Source: Dokdonella_A sp963758365
GTDB lineage: Bacteria > Pseudomonadota > Gammaproteobacteria > Xanthomonadales > Rhodanobacteraceae
Length of the DNA: 64,000 nucleotides
Assembly: GCA_963758365.1 (NCBI GenBank)
Contig: CAVWVB010000001.1
Location: 1,426,001-1,490,000, forward strand
Reading direction: 5' to 3'
The notes below the pieces were generated by a model, which made no database searches, was not told the DNA's origin, and saw nothing but the letters and a program-made list of their open reading frames with translations. This document shows positions 45,375 through 54,433 of the stretch, one piece after another; position 1 is the first letter of the stretch; each line of letters begins with the position of its first letter. The position numbers and the translations under genes are program-made.

Positions 45375-46493
45375 TCAGGGTTCGTCGTCGAAGCCGTCGC
45401 GGTAGACCTGGATCGCCGGATCGTCGATATAGGCCCGACACTGGCGATCGCGATCGAACAACAATTGGACGCTTGGCAGGTCGCCGAACTCGCTGCAGTC
45501 GCCGCCCCAGCCGGTGAACACCGAACCGGTTACAAGGTTGCGAATGTACAAGCCCTCGCTGACGCCGGCCGTGATGTCGCCGACGCAGTCGCTGACGTCC
45601 TGCGGATGGCCGAACCCTGCGCAATCGATCAGCCCGAAAAACAGTGTGACGATGCCAAGACCGGATCCCCTCGTCTCAACCTCGAGTCGATGTACGCCCT
45701 CGGCTACGGGCGGCAGGGCTGCGCAATCGGTTTGCGAAAAAATCGCCTCGCCGCCGAGCAGTTGCGGGTGCGCGAGGCGCGTGCGGTACTCGGTCGAGGT
45801 CACGCGCACGGTCGATGCGGCGCCGCTGCCGGGCAAATCATGAAACGTGGTCTGAATGCTGCCGAGCACATTCGGGCACAGGTCGACGAAGGAGAAATCC
45901 GGGCCGCCGACGCCATCGTTGAGGTCGTTCTGCACCATTGCGACGTTGCCGGCCGGTGCGATGGTCAGCACGCCGATCGGCGCAATGAACACGCTGGACG
46001 CAAAGGCGCCGCTGTTGAGATCGATCCAGATCACGCGCTGCGAAGGCCCGGCGAAATCCTGACGTTCGGTGATTGCCCAGATATTCTGTGTGCTCGGCAA
46101 GGTCGCGCCAAAATACCATTGCACCACCGCGATCCCGCGCGCGATGCAGACCGCACCGGTGACGGCTGCGAGCGGCGCGCCTTCGACGGCCGGTACGTCG
46201 TGCACGAACGCGAACGCACCCAGCTCGCCGGCCGCGCTGCAGGTCTCGCCGGTTGTCACGTTGCGGTACGAATACAGCCGCAATCCGTCGAAATCGAACG
46301 TGTAGGCGGCAGCCGGCATGAGTTCAACCGGCAGCGGATGCGCGATGTCGCCGAGCACGATGGTCTGGCCGCCGTCGGTGACGATCACGCTGCCGCCCGG
46401 CGTTCCGCCGGCCTGAAACGGTCCGCTCGCATTGTAGGCATGCGCGACGGCCGCGCTCAGCGCTATCAGCATGAACAAAACCAGGCGTTGCAT
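45375..46493 (-). CDS. Secreted protein of unknown function with RDGFD tail
   Basis: A 372-residue protein with a clear signal peptide (MQRLVLFMLIALSAAVAHA). The mature part is beta-rich with Cys pairs (DCAGFGHPQDVSDC, DCSEF...QC), suggesting disulfides and export. It ends IQVYRDGFDDEP, matching the tail of other secreted proteins here. AGAGGA lies eight bases before the ATG. It is divergent from the HxlR gene. I do not recognise the fold. Confidence 0.7.
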   Translation of the reverse strand: MQRLVLFMLIALSAAVAHAYNASGPFQAGGTPGGSVIVTDGGQTIVLGDIAHPLPVELMPAAAYTFDFDGLRLYSYRNVTTGETCSAAGELGAFAFVHDVPAVEGAPLAAVTGAVCIARGIAVVQWYFGATLPSTQNIWAITERQDFAGPSQRVIWIDLNSGAFASSVFIAPIGVLTIAPAGNVAMVQNDLNDGVGGPDFSFVDLCPNVLGSIQTTFHDLPGSGAASTVRVTSTEYRTRLAHPQLLGGEAIFSQTDCAALPPVAEGVHRLEVETRGSGLGIVTLFFGLIDCAGFGHPQDVSDCVGDITAGVSEGLYIRNLVTGSVFTGWGGDCSEFGDLPSVQLLFDRDRQCRAYIDDPAIQVYRDGFDDEP

Positions 46494-46606
46494 CGCAAGG
46501 TCCTCTTGTCGAACGGCCTCTTCATCGCCGGCCCGCCTCGCGTTCGTTTGATCGGAGCTGCACGCACCGGCACTGCGATTTCGAATCTAACCGGCGACGG
46601 CCCGCA

Positions 46607-46630
46607 CCACTACTACGTTATTTGTAGTGG
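46607..46630. promoter_or_regulatory. Dyad upstream of the HxlR gene
   Basis: CCACTAC (46607-46613) and GTAGTGG (46624-46630) form a perfect 7-bp inverted repeat with a 10-base centre, in an AT-richer patch between the divergent genes. A good candidate binding site for the HxlR regulator encoded 33 bases on. Confidence 0.6.
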
Positions 46631-46662
46631 ACAACGATGAGCGCGAGTGGAACCATCACGCG

Positions 46663-47481
46663 ATGGCACGCGGATACGGCCAATATTGTCCACTCGCGCT
46701 GGCCGCAGAGATGCTCTGCGAGCGCTGGACGATCCTCGTGATCAGCCGCGTCATCGACGGCTGCACCCAGTTCAACCAGATCCATCGCGGCGTGCCGCGC
46801 ATTTCGCCCTCGCTGCTGTCGAAGCGGCTCGATCAGCTGGTGCGCTCGGGACTCATCGTGAAGCGCCGCTCGAGCAGGTCCGCGCCCGCGAGTTACGCGT
46901 TGACACCGGCGGGTGCCGCACTTGAACCGATCGTCGAACAATTCGCGGTCTGGGGACAGCACTGGGCCCGCGACATGAAGATCGACGATCTCGATCCGGC
47001 CTTCTTGCTGTGGAGCATGCATCAGCGCCTGAACACCGCGGCGATGCCTGCCGGCCGCACGGTGATCGAATTCGAGTTCGACGGCGCTCCGACGGATTGC
47101 AGGCGCTTCTGGCTGGTCAACGAGGCGGGCGCCATCGACATGTGCCTCAAGCACCCGGGCTACGAAGTAGATATCAGGGTCGCATCCGATCTGCGCGTGT
47201 TTGTCGAGGCCTGGCGAGGTTTTCGCGACCTCAAGGCCGAAATTCGTGCACGCCGCATCAAGCTGTCGGGACCACCTGCGCTGGTCCGGCAATTTCCCGA
47301 TTGGTTGTCCTTGAGCTCGCTGGCCGTGTTTGCGCGCAAGCGGGATGGCCGGGAGAAGCGGCTCGCGGCTGCATGCGCGCGCACGCACGGGCCGCAAGAT
47401 CGAACGCAAGCACCCCGGCCGGCATCGGCCGAGAGCACCGAACGACCGAACGCTGGCGCAGGGCGTGCCGTGTCTGTCTGA
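46663..47481 (+). CDS. HxlR-family regulator with SCP2-like C-terminal domain
   Basis: A 272-residue regulator. The N-terminal HxlR winged helix (about 1-100) has the conserved Cys in QYCPLALAAEML and ERWTILVISRV, plus GVPRISPSLLSKRLDQL. Residues about 120-235 (EFEFDGAPTDC, CLKHPGYEVDIRVASDLR, RIKLSGPPALVRQFPDWL) match the SCP2/sterol-carrier-like domain found fused to some HxlR proteins; it may bind a lipid-like ligand. The C-terminal 35 residues are low-complexity. ATG 46663 is chosen over the GTG at 46627 because the family starts near MARGYGQYC. Likely binds the dyad just upstream. Confidence 0.82.
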   Translation: MARGYGQYCPLALAAEMLCERWTILVISRVIDGCTQFNQIHRGVPRISPSLLSKRLDQLVRSGLIVKRRSSRSAPASYALTPAGAALEPIVEQFAVWGQHWARDMKIDDLDPAFLLWSMHQRLNTAAMPAGRTVIEFEFDGAPTDCRRFWLVNEAGAIDMCLKHPGYEVDIRVASDLRVFVEAWRGFRDLKAEIRARRIKLSGPPALVRQFPDWLSLSSLAVFARKRDGREKRLAAACARTHGPQDRTQAPRPASAESTERPNAGAGRAVSV

Positions 47482-47514
47482 CGCTCAGTTTGGATCGGCG
47501 TTGCGGATCGGTGC

Positions 47515-48303
47515 TCATGCATGTTTCGCAAGCGCGTCGCGCACGGCGCCGAGATAGCCCGTTCCGAACAGGTTGAGGTGATTGAGCAGGTGATAGAGGT
47601 TTAGCAGCGGTGCGCGGCGGCGCCATTCCCGGTCGGTGCCTGCCTCCGATTCGTAGGTCGAAAAGAACACCGCCGGCGGCTCGCCGAACAGCGTGAGCAT
47701 CGCGAGATCGCCCTCCGCCCAACCGAAATGCACCGCCGCACCGTCGACCAGTGCGAGTTCGCCGTTTGCGCACGAATGCAGGTTGCCCGGCCACAGATCC
47801 CCATGGACGAGGACCGCGGGACGCAGCGGAAGCAGGTCAGGCAGGCGTGCGCAGATCCGCTCCACGCGCGCCGCATCATCCCGGTCCAGCAGGTGCGCGT
47901 CGAACGCACGACGCGCCTGTGGCAGCAGGCGGCGCTCCGAAAAAAACCGGTGGCCATCGCGTTCGTGATGATTGTCCTGCGGGCTGTCGCCGCACCAGCC
48001 CGCCGCTTGCGCCCCGAAGGATGCGCCGACACTCCGGTGCACGGCGGCCAGCCCGCGCCCGGCGACTTCCCAGTCCTGCAACCGCGCCCTGCCCGATCCA
48101 AGCTCCTCGAGTACGATGCCAGTCGCCCCGACCGCGAACACTTCGGGCACGCGTATCGCATGCGTGGCGGCCAGCGCTGCGAGGCCACGCGCTTCAGCCT
48201 CGAAGAACCCGAGCGGTGCACGCCGCCGAATCTTCGCGAATGCGCGGCGACCGTCGATCCATTGGCATCGGTGAACGCCATCCGCCAGATCAAGTGGACG
48301 CAT
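47515..48303 (-). CDS. Ketosamine/fructosamine-3-kinase-like protein
   Basis: Phosphorylates fructosamine or ribulosamine adducts of glycated proteins or small amines (deglycation), by family analogy. The 262 residues hold the APH-type kinase motifs HGDLWPGNLH and DGAAVHFGWAEGDLAM. The ATG at 48303 gives a protein about 20 residues shorter than usual; the frame stays open upstream to about 48410 with no ATG, GTG or TTG in frame, and reads sensibly (for example ASIELSRMRPLDLADG), so the true start may be a rare codon, or the 5' end is damaged. Convergent with the HxlR gene. Confidence 0.8.
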   Translation of the reverse strand: MRPLDLADGVHRCQWIDGRRAFAKIRRRAPLGFFEAEARGLAALAATHAIRVPEVFAVGATGIVLEELGSGRARLQDWEVAGRGLAAVHRSVGASFGAQAAGWCGDSPQDNHHERDGHRFFSERRLLPQARRAFDAHLLDRDDAARVERICARLPDLLPLRPAVLVHGDLWPGNLHSCANGELALVDGAAVHFGWAEGDLAMLTLFGEPPAVFFSTYESEAGTDREWRRRAPLLNLYHLLNHLNLFGTGYLGAVRDALAKHA

Positions 48304-48612
48304 GCGGCTCAGTTCGATGCTGGCGTGGCAGCAGACGTCACGCAGGCTCGGCGCGCGTTCCTCGCCGGCGCCGGTGCAGGGATATCCAGGCCTTTCGGAT
48401 TCATCCGATGCATTCGATCATCGCATGCGCGGCGCGCGCACGGGCGCGGTTCAACGACTCTACGCGCGCATCCGCGGCTACGCCATGGCACGCAATTGCG
48501 CGCGCCGATGACATGTGTGCGAAGCCGCGCACGCTGCACGCGACCGGCGCGTACAGGCGCTCTCGTATTCGCGAGCGCGAACGCGCTACCCTGTCATCCC
48601 ACGGAGAGCGCA
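48304..48612. other. 309-base stretch without an assigned gene
   Basis: On the minus strand the kinase frame is open but lacks a standard start for at least 100 bases. No other frame is convincing. The last bases before 48613 hold the ribosome site GGAG of the CorA-type gene. Confidence 0.4.
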
Positions 48613-49584
48613 ATGATCCGAATCAATGCCTGGAGCGGAACAGAATCGTCTCCGCTGTCGCTCGATCCGACCCGGTTCGACCATGATGCGGGAGGAAGCT
48701 GGCGTCTGCTCTGGATCGATCTGGTCGGCGACGAGCCCGACCACCACCGGGAGTTCCTGCAGCAACGCCTCGGACTGCCGAAACTCGCCGTAGACGACGC
48801 GCTGCGCGACCGTCACCCGCCGAAGTACGAAAACCTGGACGACGACTGGCGATTCCTGCTGATGCGGGGTTTCGACGTCGGCAGCACGAGCATCAAGTTC
48901 GGAACGATCCAGCTTGCGCTTTTCTGGCATGACAATCTGCTGGTCACGCGACACGTCAAGCCGTCGGCCAGCGTGGCCGCGCTCGAACAGCGGGTGACGG
49001 CGGCGCACGCACCGGCACCCGAGCACGTCTGGAACCTGCTTTATCCACTGCTGCGCAAACTGCTCGACCTGTATCTGCCGATCACGCTGAAGATCGAAGC
49101 GCGGCTCGAGGCAATCGAGGAGCTGCTGCTGTCGCGCCCGAGCGACCGCCTGCTGGGCGAACTCATGGAATTCAGCAGCCAGCTCAAGCGGCTGCGTCGC
49201 ATCGGTGCGTATCACGAAAAGTCTTTCGCGAGCATGCGCGCCCATCCATCCGCGATGCGCGGTCTGCAACCGGCGCAGCTCACCGATCTGCACGAACAGG
49301 CGGAGCGCCTGCACAGCCTGTCGTCGCTTCTGTACGAGATGACCGGCGACCTGATCGAGGGTTACCTCTCGGTTTCCGCGCATCGCCTGAACAAGGTGAT
49401 GCGCGTGCTGACCGTGGTCACGGTCCTGTTCGTGCCGCTGACCTTCATCGCCGGCATCTACGGGATGAATTTCGAACACATGCCGGAACTCGGCTGGCGC
49501 TGGGGCTACTTCATGGTGCTCGGCGTGATGATCACTGTCGTGGTTGCGTTGCTGACGCTGTTCCGGCGCAAGAACTGGATCTAG
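48613..49584 (+). CDS. CorA/ZntB-family divalent cation transporter
   Basis: Inner-membrane channel or transporter of 323 residues. A large cytoplasmic funnel precedes two C-terminal TM helices (about 263-282 and 299-317) joined by the signature YGMNFEHMPEL (GMN). GGAG lies about six bases before the ATG at 48613. The family includes Mg/Co/Ni channels and Zn exporters or importers; the metal cannot be inferred. It stands alone, convergent with a symporter relic. Confidence 0.9.
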   Translation: MIRINAWSGTESSPLSLDPTRFDHDAGGSWRLLWIDLVGDEPDHHREFLQQRLGLPKLAVDDALRDRHPPKYENLDDDWRFLLMRGFDVGSTSIKFGTIQLALFWHDNLLVTRHVKPSASVAALEQRVTAAHAPAPEHVWNLLYPLLRKLLDLYLPITLKIEARLEAIEELLLSRPSDRLLGELMEFSSQLKRLRRIGAYHEKSFASMRAHPSAMRGLQPAQLTDLHEQAERLHSLSSLLYEMTGDLIEGYLSVSAHRLNKVMRVLTVVTVLFVPLTFIAGIYGMNFEHMPELGWRWGYFMVLGVMITVVVALLTLFRRKNWI

Positions 49585-49668
49585 CCAGCTGCAAGTTCTT
49601 TTTTCCAAACGGCCTCGCCCGGTCCCGCGGCGCGATCCAGCCGGCCTGGCCGCGCCGGGTGTCGCGGA

Positions 49669-50250
49669 TCAGGATTCGTCGATGCCTTGCGGTGGCACCT
49701 CGAGCTTGCGCTGCCATAGATCCGCGTTGCGAATGCCGAGCGAATCGGGGTCGAAGACCGGTTCCTTGCCCGCCCTGCGCTGCCGCTCGTAGTCGCGCAG
49801 CGCGACAAGCGCCGGCTTCTGCAGGATCAGGATCGCGACGATGTTCAGCCATGCCATCAACCCGGCGCCGATGTGGCCCAGCTGCCAGGCCGAGCCGGCG
49901 GTCCTCAGCGTACCCAGGGCGACCATCGCGAGAATGCCGATGCGCAGCGCGAGAGTCATCCAGGGCCGGTATACCTTTCGATTCACATAGGCAATGTTCG
50001 TTTCGGCCATGTAGTAGTAGCCGACGATCGTCGTAAACGCGAAGAACAGCAGGGCCAGGGCGACGAAACCCCTCCCGAAGCCCGGAAAAATCGATTCGAC
50101 GGCAGCCTGCGCGAAGCCCGGCCCGATTTCGACACCGGGCAGTCGTTCCACGAGCATGCCGCCTGCCGGATCGACCACGTTGTACATGCCCGTGGAGAGG
50201 ATCAGGAACGCGGTGACGGAAGATGATGTCGTGCATCGAACAGGTTCCAG
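49669..50250 (-). pseudogene. 3' relic of an AGCS sodium:alanine/glycine symporter
   Basis: About 190 residues match the C-terminal third of AGCS symporters: TGMYNVVDPAGG, a hydrophobic ALALLFFAFTTIVGYYYMAE and the cytoplasmic tail QRRAGKEPVFDPDSLGI. AGCS proteins are about 450-550 residues, so the N-terminal two thirds are missing. Near 50225-50250 the expected LEP-DT-CT-TA block appears scrambled across all three frames (LEP, then FD, then DIIF, then VTAFLIL), which fits several small indels and a decaying gene. Upstream to 50524 I see no more of it. Confidence 0.75.
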
Positions 50251-50524
50251 GTCGTTTGCGGGGGTCGTCCGCCGGATCACGGCGATGACTGGGCCCACTC
50301 GTCAGCCAATGCGAGGCAAGGCGGAGCACGTATGCAATCCACCGCGCAGCGAAACAGCACGAATGTCCAGCAGCGGTGCGGGAGCGTCTCGTCGGTGCGC
50401 GCGAAGCTCAAGGGTATCGGGAGCGGCCGCGGATGTCTTGCATCGGGCCGCGTCATCTCGAACATCCGGGCGAATCGCCGGCCGCATCTTGCGATCGGTC
50501 CGGACAGCCGGAGCCGGCAAAGGC
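50251..50524. other. Degenerate stretch between symporter relic and cytochrome gene
   Basis: No frame looks coding and no repeats stand out. It is probably the remains of the deleted symporter and the downstream flank of the cytochrome gene. Confidence 0.35.
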
Positions 50525-50998
50525 TCAGGGCGGCTCCGCTGGCGACGCGTGCAGCGCGTGGACATCGGCGGGACCGAGGACGTCCCCGTAGTGGTTGCCG
50601 AAATGGCTGCGTACAAAGTTGACCACCGCGGCGATTTGCGCATCTTCGAGACCGACATGCACGAGCGCCTCGAATCCGCGCAGGTCGGGACGCGGTACGA
50701 AGGACGGCATGTCGCGGCGACCATGCAGAACCACGGCTGCCATGAACTGCGCGGAGGCGAGATGCGGATTGTTCGCGAGCGCCGGATAGGTTCCCGCGCC
50801 GGTCGCGCCACGCGCGTCGGGCATGTGGCAACCCTGGCAGATATGGCGGTAGATCTGCTCGCCGCTCGCGTGCGCGAGATCGTCACGGCTCAGCAATCCT
50901 TGGTCGGCGGCCCGCGCCTGTGCGCCGGCCAATGCCAGGCCGAGCAACGCGGACAGCAGGCACGGCACCGTCTTGTGCGAGCCCATCGCGGCGCTCAT
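50525..50998 (-). CDS. Secreted class I cytochrome c
   Basis: A 157-residue precursor with a signal peptide (about 1-31) and one heme site Cys54-x-x-Cys57-His58 (CQGCH). The axial Met is probably in MPSFVPRPDL. Residues about 60-140 give the usual small cytochrome fold. ATG 50998 overlaps the stop of the flavin oxidase gene (ATGA), so the pair is coupled. It probably accepts electrons from that enzyme in the periplasm. Confidence 0.88.
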   Translation of the reverse strand: MSAAMGSHKTVPCLLSALLGLALAGAQARAADQGLLSRDDLAHASGEQIYRHICQGCHMPDARGATGAGTYPALANNPHLASAQFMAAVVLHGRRDMPSFVPRPDLRGFEALVHVGLEDAQIAAVVNFVRSHFGNHYGDVLGPADVHALHASPAEPP

Positions 50999-52602
50999 GC
51001 CCGGCCTCCCGCCACCGCACGCCGATGCAGGCGTCCTATTGCATCGAGGGCCGAGGTGACCGCACCCTCCTGCCAGGCCGGCAGGTACGACGCATGTTCG
51101 CCCGCGAGCGCGATGCGGCCGTCGATCCGGCAAAGATTCTCGTAGTGTTTCACGCGCGATTCCTCGGTCCACTCGCCGAAGCAGCCCATCGTGAACGGAA
51201 CCCGATGCCAGGCGACCGCGATGCCGTTCTGGAATTCACGCGGGTATTGCGGATGGATCCGGCTGCCGAGCCTGACCGCCTCGCGTACCCGCTCATCCGG
51301 ACTCATCGCGGTGAACTGAAATGCATTCGGACCCCAGTTGTAGGCACCGAGCAGGACGGCCGGTCCGCGCTGGAAGAAGTTCGACGACGGATAGCTGATC
51401 GTGAAGATCGGCAGGTCGGTATTGGTGATGCCGCCATAGATCTGTTCGTCCTCCTCCCAGAAGCGGCGCTTGAACTGCAGGCCGATCTTGACCGAAGCGG
51501 CATACGGTACCGCCGAAATCGCCTCGCTCATCGCGTTGCCCACGTTGATCGGGATCTGACTCAGGATCGACAGCGGGATCGTGCACAAGCACCAGTCGGC
51601 ACGCGCCTGGCGCGTTTCGCCGGCATGCCTGCTGTCCTCGTAGTAGGCGCTGACGCCGCTGTCATCCTGCTCGATGCGCGTGACCTTGGCGTTGTACTGG
51701 ATCAGGGTCCCGAGCTCGCGACCGAACGCCTCGCCGATGTGCCCCATGCCACCGACCGGCTGGAACAGCGTGGTCTGAAATTCGTAGAGATTGTTGATGA
51801 ACAGGGTTTGCCACAGTTGCGAACGCAGCACGTCCCGCGGAGAAATCGGTTGAGACGGTATCGGCCTGCCCGCGAGTCCGCCACCGGCATCCTTGTCGAA
51901 ACCGCGGTTCGCGCTGCTGCTCTCGCCGCGCACGTAGCGGTACTTGTCGTCGAGGAATCCCCAGCCTTGCAGTGATGCGAGCAGCCTGTCGCGATCCTCG
52001 TTGTCGAGCGGCGCGTCGAGTGCGTTCGTGGAAACGCACTTGGCGAGCAATTCGGCGACCATGCCCTGATAATCCGCGTGATATGCGCGATAGCGCTGCG
52101 GCTTGCCAGCGAATGCATTCTGGCTGTGCAGATACGCGTTGTAGTTCACCTGCACGAATGGTTCGAGTTGCACGCCGAGCAGGCGACAGTAGTGCAACAG
52201 GTTCTGGTGGTGGTACGGAATCCGCCATGGGCCGGGATTGATGTACAGGCCCTTGTCGAACTCGCAGGTCTGTTTTGCCCCGCCGAGTTCCGTGTAGCGA
52301 TCGCCACCGCGCAGTGTCCAGTTGCGGCCGCCCGGACGCTCGTTGTATTCGAGCACCTGTACCTTGTACCCCGCATTGCGCAGTTCGTAGGCTGCGGTCA
52401 TGCCCGCGATCCCTGCACCGAGTATCAGGACCGTCGCACCCCGCGGCGCACCGGCGAGATCGACCGGACCCGCGTATGGAGATTCGCGCGCGAACCCGAG
52501 CGAAGTCATCGCCTGATACATCGCCGCGCTGCCAGCGGTCAGACCGATCATGCGCAGGACGTCGCGCCGGCTCGGCCTGAAGGTACTGCCCTCGTCAGTC
52601 AT
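50995..52602 (-). CDS. Tat-exported flavin amine oxidase/dehydrogenase
   Basis: A 535-residue FAD enzyme with a Tat signal SRRDVLRMIG (11-20), the FAD-binding GAGIAGMTAAYELRNAG (62-78), the flavin amine oxidase RPGGRNWTLRGG block and a C-terminal GEHASYLPAWQEGAVTSALDA that completes the FAD site. Similar to monoamine or L-amino-acid oxidases (IaaM/MAO type). Folding with FAD in the cytoplasm explains Tat export. Translational coupling to a cytochrome c suggests it acts as a dehydrogenase feeding the respiratory chain and not as an H2O2-making oxidase. Substrate unknown. Confidence 0.9.
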   Translation of the reverse strand: MTDEGSTFRPSRRDVLRMIGLTAGSAAMYQAMTSLGFARESPYAGPVDLAGAPRGATVLILGAGIAGMTAAYELRNAGYKVQVLEYNERPGGRNWTLRGGDRYTELGGAKQTCEFDKGLYINPGPWRIPYHHQNLLHYCRLLGVQLEPFVQVNYNAYLHSQNAFAGKPQRYRAYHADYQGMVAELLAKCVSTNALDAPLDNEDRDRLLASLQGWGFLDDKYRYVRGESSSANRGFDKDAGGGLAGRPIPSQPISPRDVLRSQLWQTLFINNLYEFQTTLFQPVGGMGHIGEAFGRELGTLIQYNAKVTRIEQDDSGVSAYYEDSRHAGETRQARADWCLCTIPLSILSQIPINVGNAMSEAISAVPYAASVKIGLQFKRRFWEEDEQIYGGITNTDLPIFTISYPSSNFFQRGPAVLLGAYNWGPNAFQFTAMSPDERVREAVRLGSRIHPQYPREFQNGIAVAWHRVPFTMGCFGEWTEESRVKHYENLCRIDGRIALAGEHASYLPAWQEGAVTSALDAIGRLHRRAVAGGRA

Positions 52603-53103
52603 CGCTCCCCCTGATCAGTGAACCGCGACTACCGGCGCGTCGGCCATTGCCGACATGCGATATACACTGTTCGCAGTGCAAATACATCCTTGTGCATGGA
52701 CTCAGTGCAGCGGGTCGCGCGTGGCCTGACTGCGCGGCCATGTCGAGTCGCGACGACCGGAACCGCGTCGCAGGCGGGTCCGGTGTCCCGCAGGGTGCCG
52801 GGTCGTGGGGCGACCCGGTCGGGCTTTCCTGATGACAACCGTGCGCCCGCGGAAGCCGGAATTCACCATCGTGACGGCCACGGTTCTCAAGAAACTTCCC
52901 GGACGAACGACTCGCCGGCGGCGCATGCCGTGACATGCGAACATCTGCCCGCAAGTCCGCTGCCGCAGCGATGACGTCTAGGCGCCGGCGACGATGCGAT
53001 CGCGGCCTGTCGCAAACGCATGCCAAACTGCGTTTCTGATCAGGTGCCCTCCCCGTGCTTGCGGTGCGAGGAGACAACCATCGCCAACGAACGGAGATTC
53101 GAC
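52603..53103. other. Divergent intergenic region, no gene seen
   Basis: About 500 bases between divergent genes. It contains a perfect palindrome (see 52665), GC-rich sequence without a convincing frame, and the GGAG ribosome site for the next gene at 53090. Codon-like frames on either strand are Arg/Pro-rich and look like shadows. Confidence 0.45.
52665..52678. promoter_or_regulatory. 14-bp palindrome upstream of the amine oxidase gene
   Basis: CACTG-TTCG-CAGTG lies 63 bases upstream of the flavin oxidase ATG, overlapping a TATATC -10-like hexamer on the minus strand. A candidate operator; no regulator gene is adjacent. Confidence 0.4.
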
Positions 53104-53532
53104 ATGTCCGAAAAAAATACCGGTACGTGCTTCTGTGGAGCCGTGCAGATCGAGGTAAGCGGTGCACCCGAAGCAATGGGCTATTGCCATTGCGGGTCCT
53201 GTCGGTCCTGGTCGGCCGGTCCGGTCAACGCGTTCACGCTCTGGAAGCCCGAAAACGTGAAGGTCACCAAGGGTGCCGAATTCATCGGTCATTTCAGGAA
53301 GACCGAAAAAAGCGACCGTCAGTTCTGCACGAAATGCGGCGGCCATCTGATGACCCATCATCCGGGCTTCGGCCTGACCGATGTCTATGCGGCGACGATT
53401 CCCGGCGTCGAGTTCGTGCCCGGCGTGCATGTCAACTACGCCGAGACCGTGCTGCCGGTCAAGGATGGACTGCCCAAGCTCAGGGATTTCCCGGCCGAAC
53501 TTGGGGGATCCGGCGCGACCATGGTTGAGTGA
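53104..53532 (+). CDS. GFA-family (glutathione-dependent formaldehyde-activating-like) protein
   Basis: A 142-residue zinc protein of the GFA/CENP-V family: CFCGAVQ, CHCGSCR and CTKCGGHL provide the two zinc sites. Most members have unknown substrates; formaldehyde-glutathione adduct formation is shown only for the founder. GGAG is about eight bases before the ATG at 53104. Confidence 0.88.
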   Translation: MSEKNTGTCFCGAVQIEVSGAPEAMGYCHCGSCRSWSAGPVNAFTLWKPENVKVTKGAEFIGHFRKTEKSDRQFCTKCGGHLMTHHPGFGLTDVYAATIPGVEFVPGVHVNYAETVLPVKDGLPKLRDFPAELGGSGATMVE

Positions 53533-53593
53533 ACCGGACTCGTGACGATTTGATCTGGTATCGCCGCGCGCCGTTCCGCGGGAATCCGCGTAT

Positions 53594-54286
53594 CTATTCC
53601 GCCGCGGTGCCTGCACGACGTTTCGCCGCTAGCAGCGGAATATCTGCGCGCCATGAATAGCCCATGCGCCGGTACAGGTCTTTCGCGCGCGGGTTTTCGT
53701 GGCTTACATGCAACAGTGCCAGGCGACCGCTATCGAGGATGTCGTTGGTCAGCACCGCGAGCAGGCGTCGCGCGTAGCCGCGACCAAGATAATCCGGATG
53801 CGTACACACCGCACTGATCTCCTGGTGACCCTCGAAGCGCATGCGTTCCCCGGCCATCGCTGCCAGAGTCGCGCCGACATAGATACCGAAATAGCGGCCC
53901 ATCTCGATCGTGCGCGTACGGAAGTAGTGCGGATAGACGAGTGCGGTCAATGCCAGCATGTGCGCGACGTGATGCGCGGACAATTCAATGATCTCGGGGC
54001 CGTCGACGACTTCCAGACGGGATCGGCAGGTCATCTGCGCGATCGGCATCGATTGCTCGACGGTCCATGCCGCCGACAGCGGTGGAGCGAGACCCACGAA
54101 GCAGACGGACTCCCCAGCGTCGACCAGATTCGCGGCCTGCTCGGCAGCGCGCGCGTCGCTCACGGCGACCGCGACGAACGGCGCGACGTCAGCGGGATAG
54201 CGGGCTGCCGGCCCCGCCATGCGCGCCAAAACGGCATGGTCGCTGGTCAGCGAGGCCCATACCGGATTGTCGAGTGGATGCGCCAT
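53594..54286 (-). CDS. GNAT-family acetyltransferase
   Basis: A 230-residue protein with a C-terminal GNAT domain (FR47-like): VCTHPDYLGRGYARRLLAVL is the acetyl-CoA pyrophosphate-binding motif, followed by LLHVSHENPRAKDLYRRMGY. The N-terminal half is a degenerate GNAT-like region. ATG 54286 (MAHPLDNPVWASL) fits the family N-terminus; the frame is open to 54385. Substrate unknown. Confidence 0.85.
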   Translation of the reverse strand: MAHPLDNPVWASLTSDHAVLARMAGPAARYPADVAPFVAVAVSDARAAEQAANLVDAGESVCFVGLAPPLSAAWTVEQSMPIAQMTCRSRLEVVDGPEIIELSAHHVAHMLALTALVYPHYFRTRTIEMGRYFGIYVGATLAAMAGERMRFEGHQEISAVCTHPDYLGRGYARRLLAVLTNDILDSGRLALLHVSHENPRAKDLYRRMGYSWRADIPLLAAKRRAGTAAE

Positions 54287-54433
54287 GCCGATCGTATGCA
54301 GGACCGCGTTTGACACGCGCTGCGCCGTCATCTGCCGTGAACTGTGCATGCGATCCGGCCGGACCGCCTTCGGGGCGCCGGCCAATCACGGTGCCGCCGG
54401 TATTGCGAACTCGCCGGCGCGGGTGGAATGCGC

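Noticed and set aside
47728..48612. Plus-strand extension of the CorA frame
   Set aside because: It is antisense to the kinase gene, whose motifs are clear; the CorA family begins at the ATG at 48613 behind GGAG.
52618..52974. Small plus-strand gene between the amine oxidase and GFA genes
   Set aside because: No ribosome site and Arg/Thr/Ala-rich composition like other shadows.
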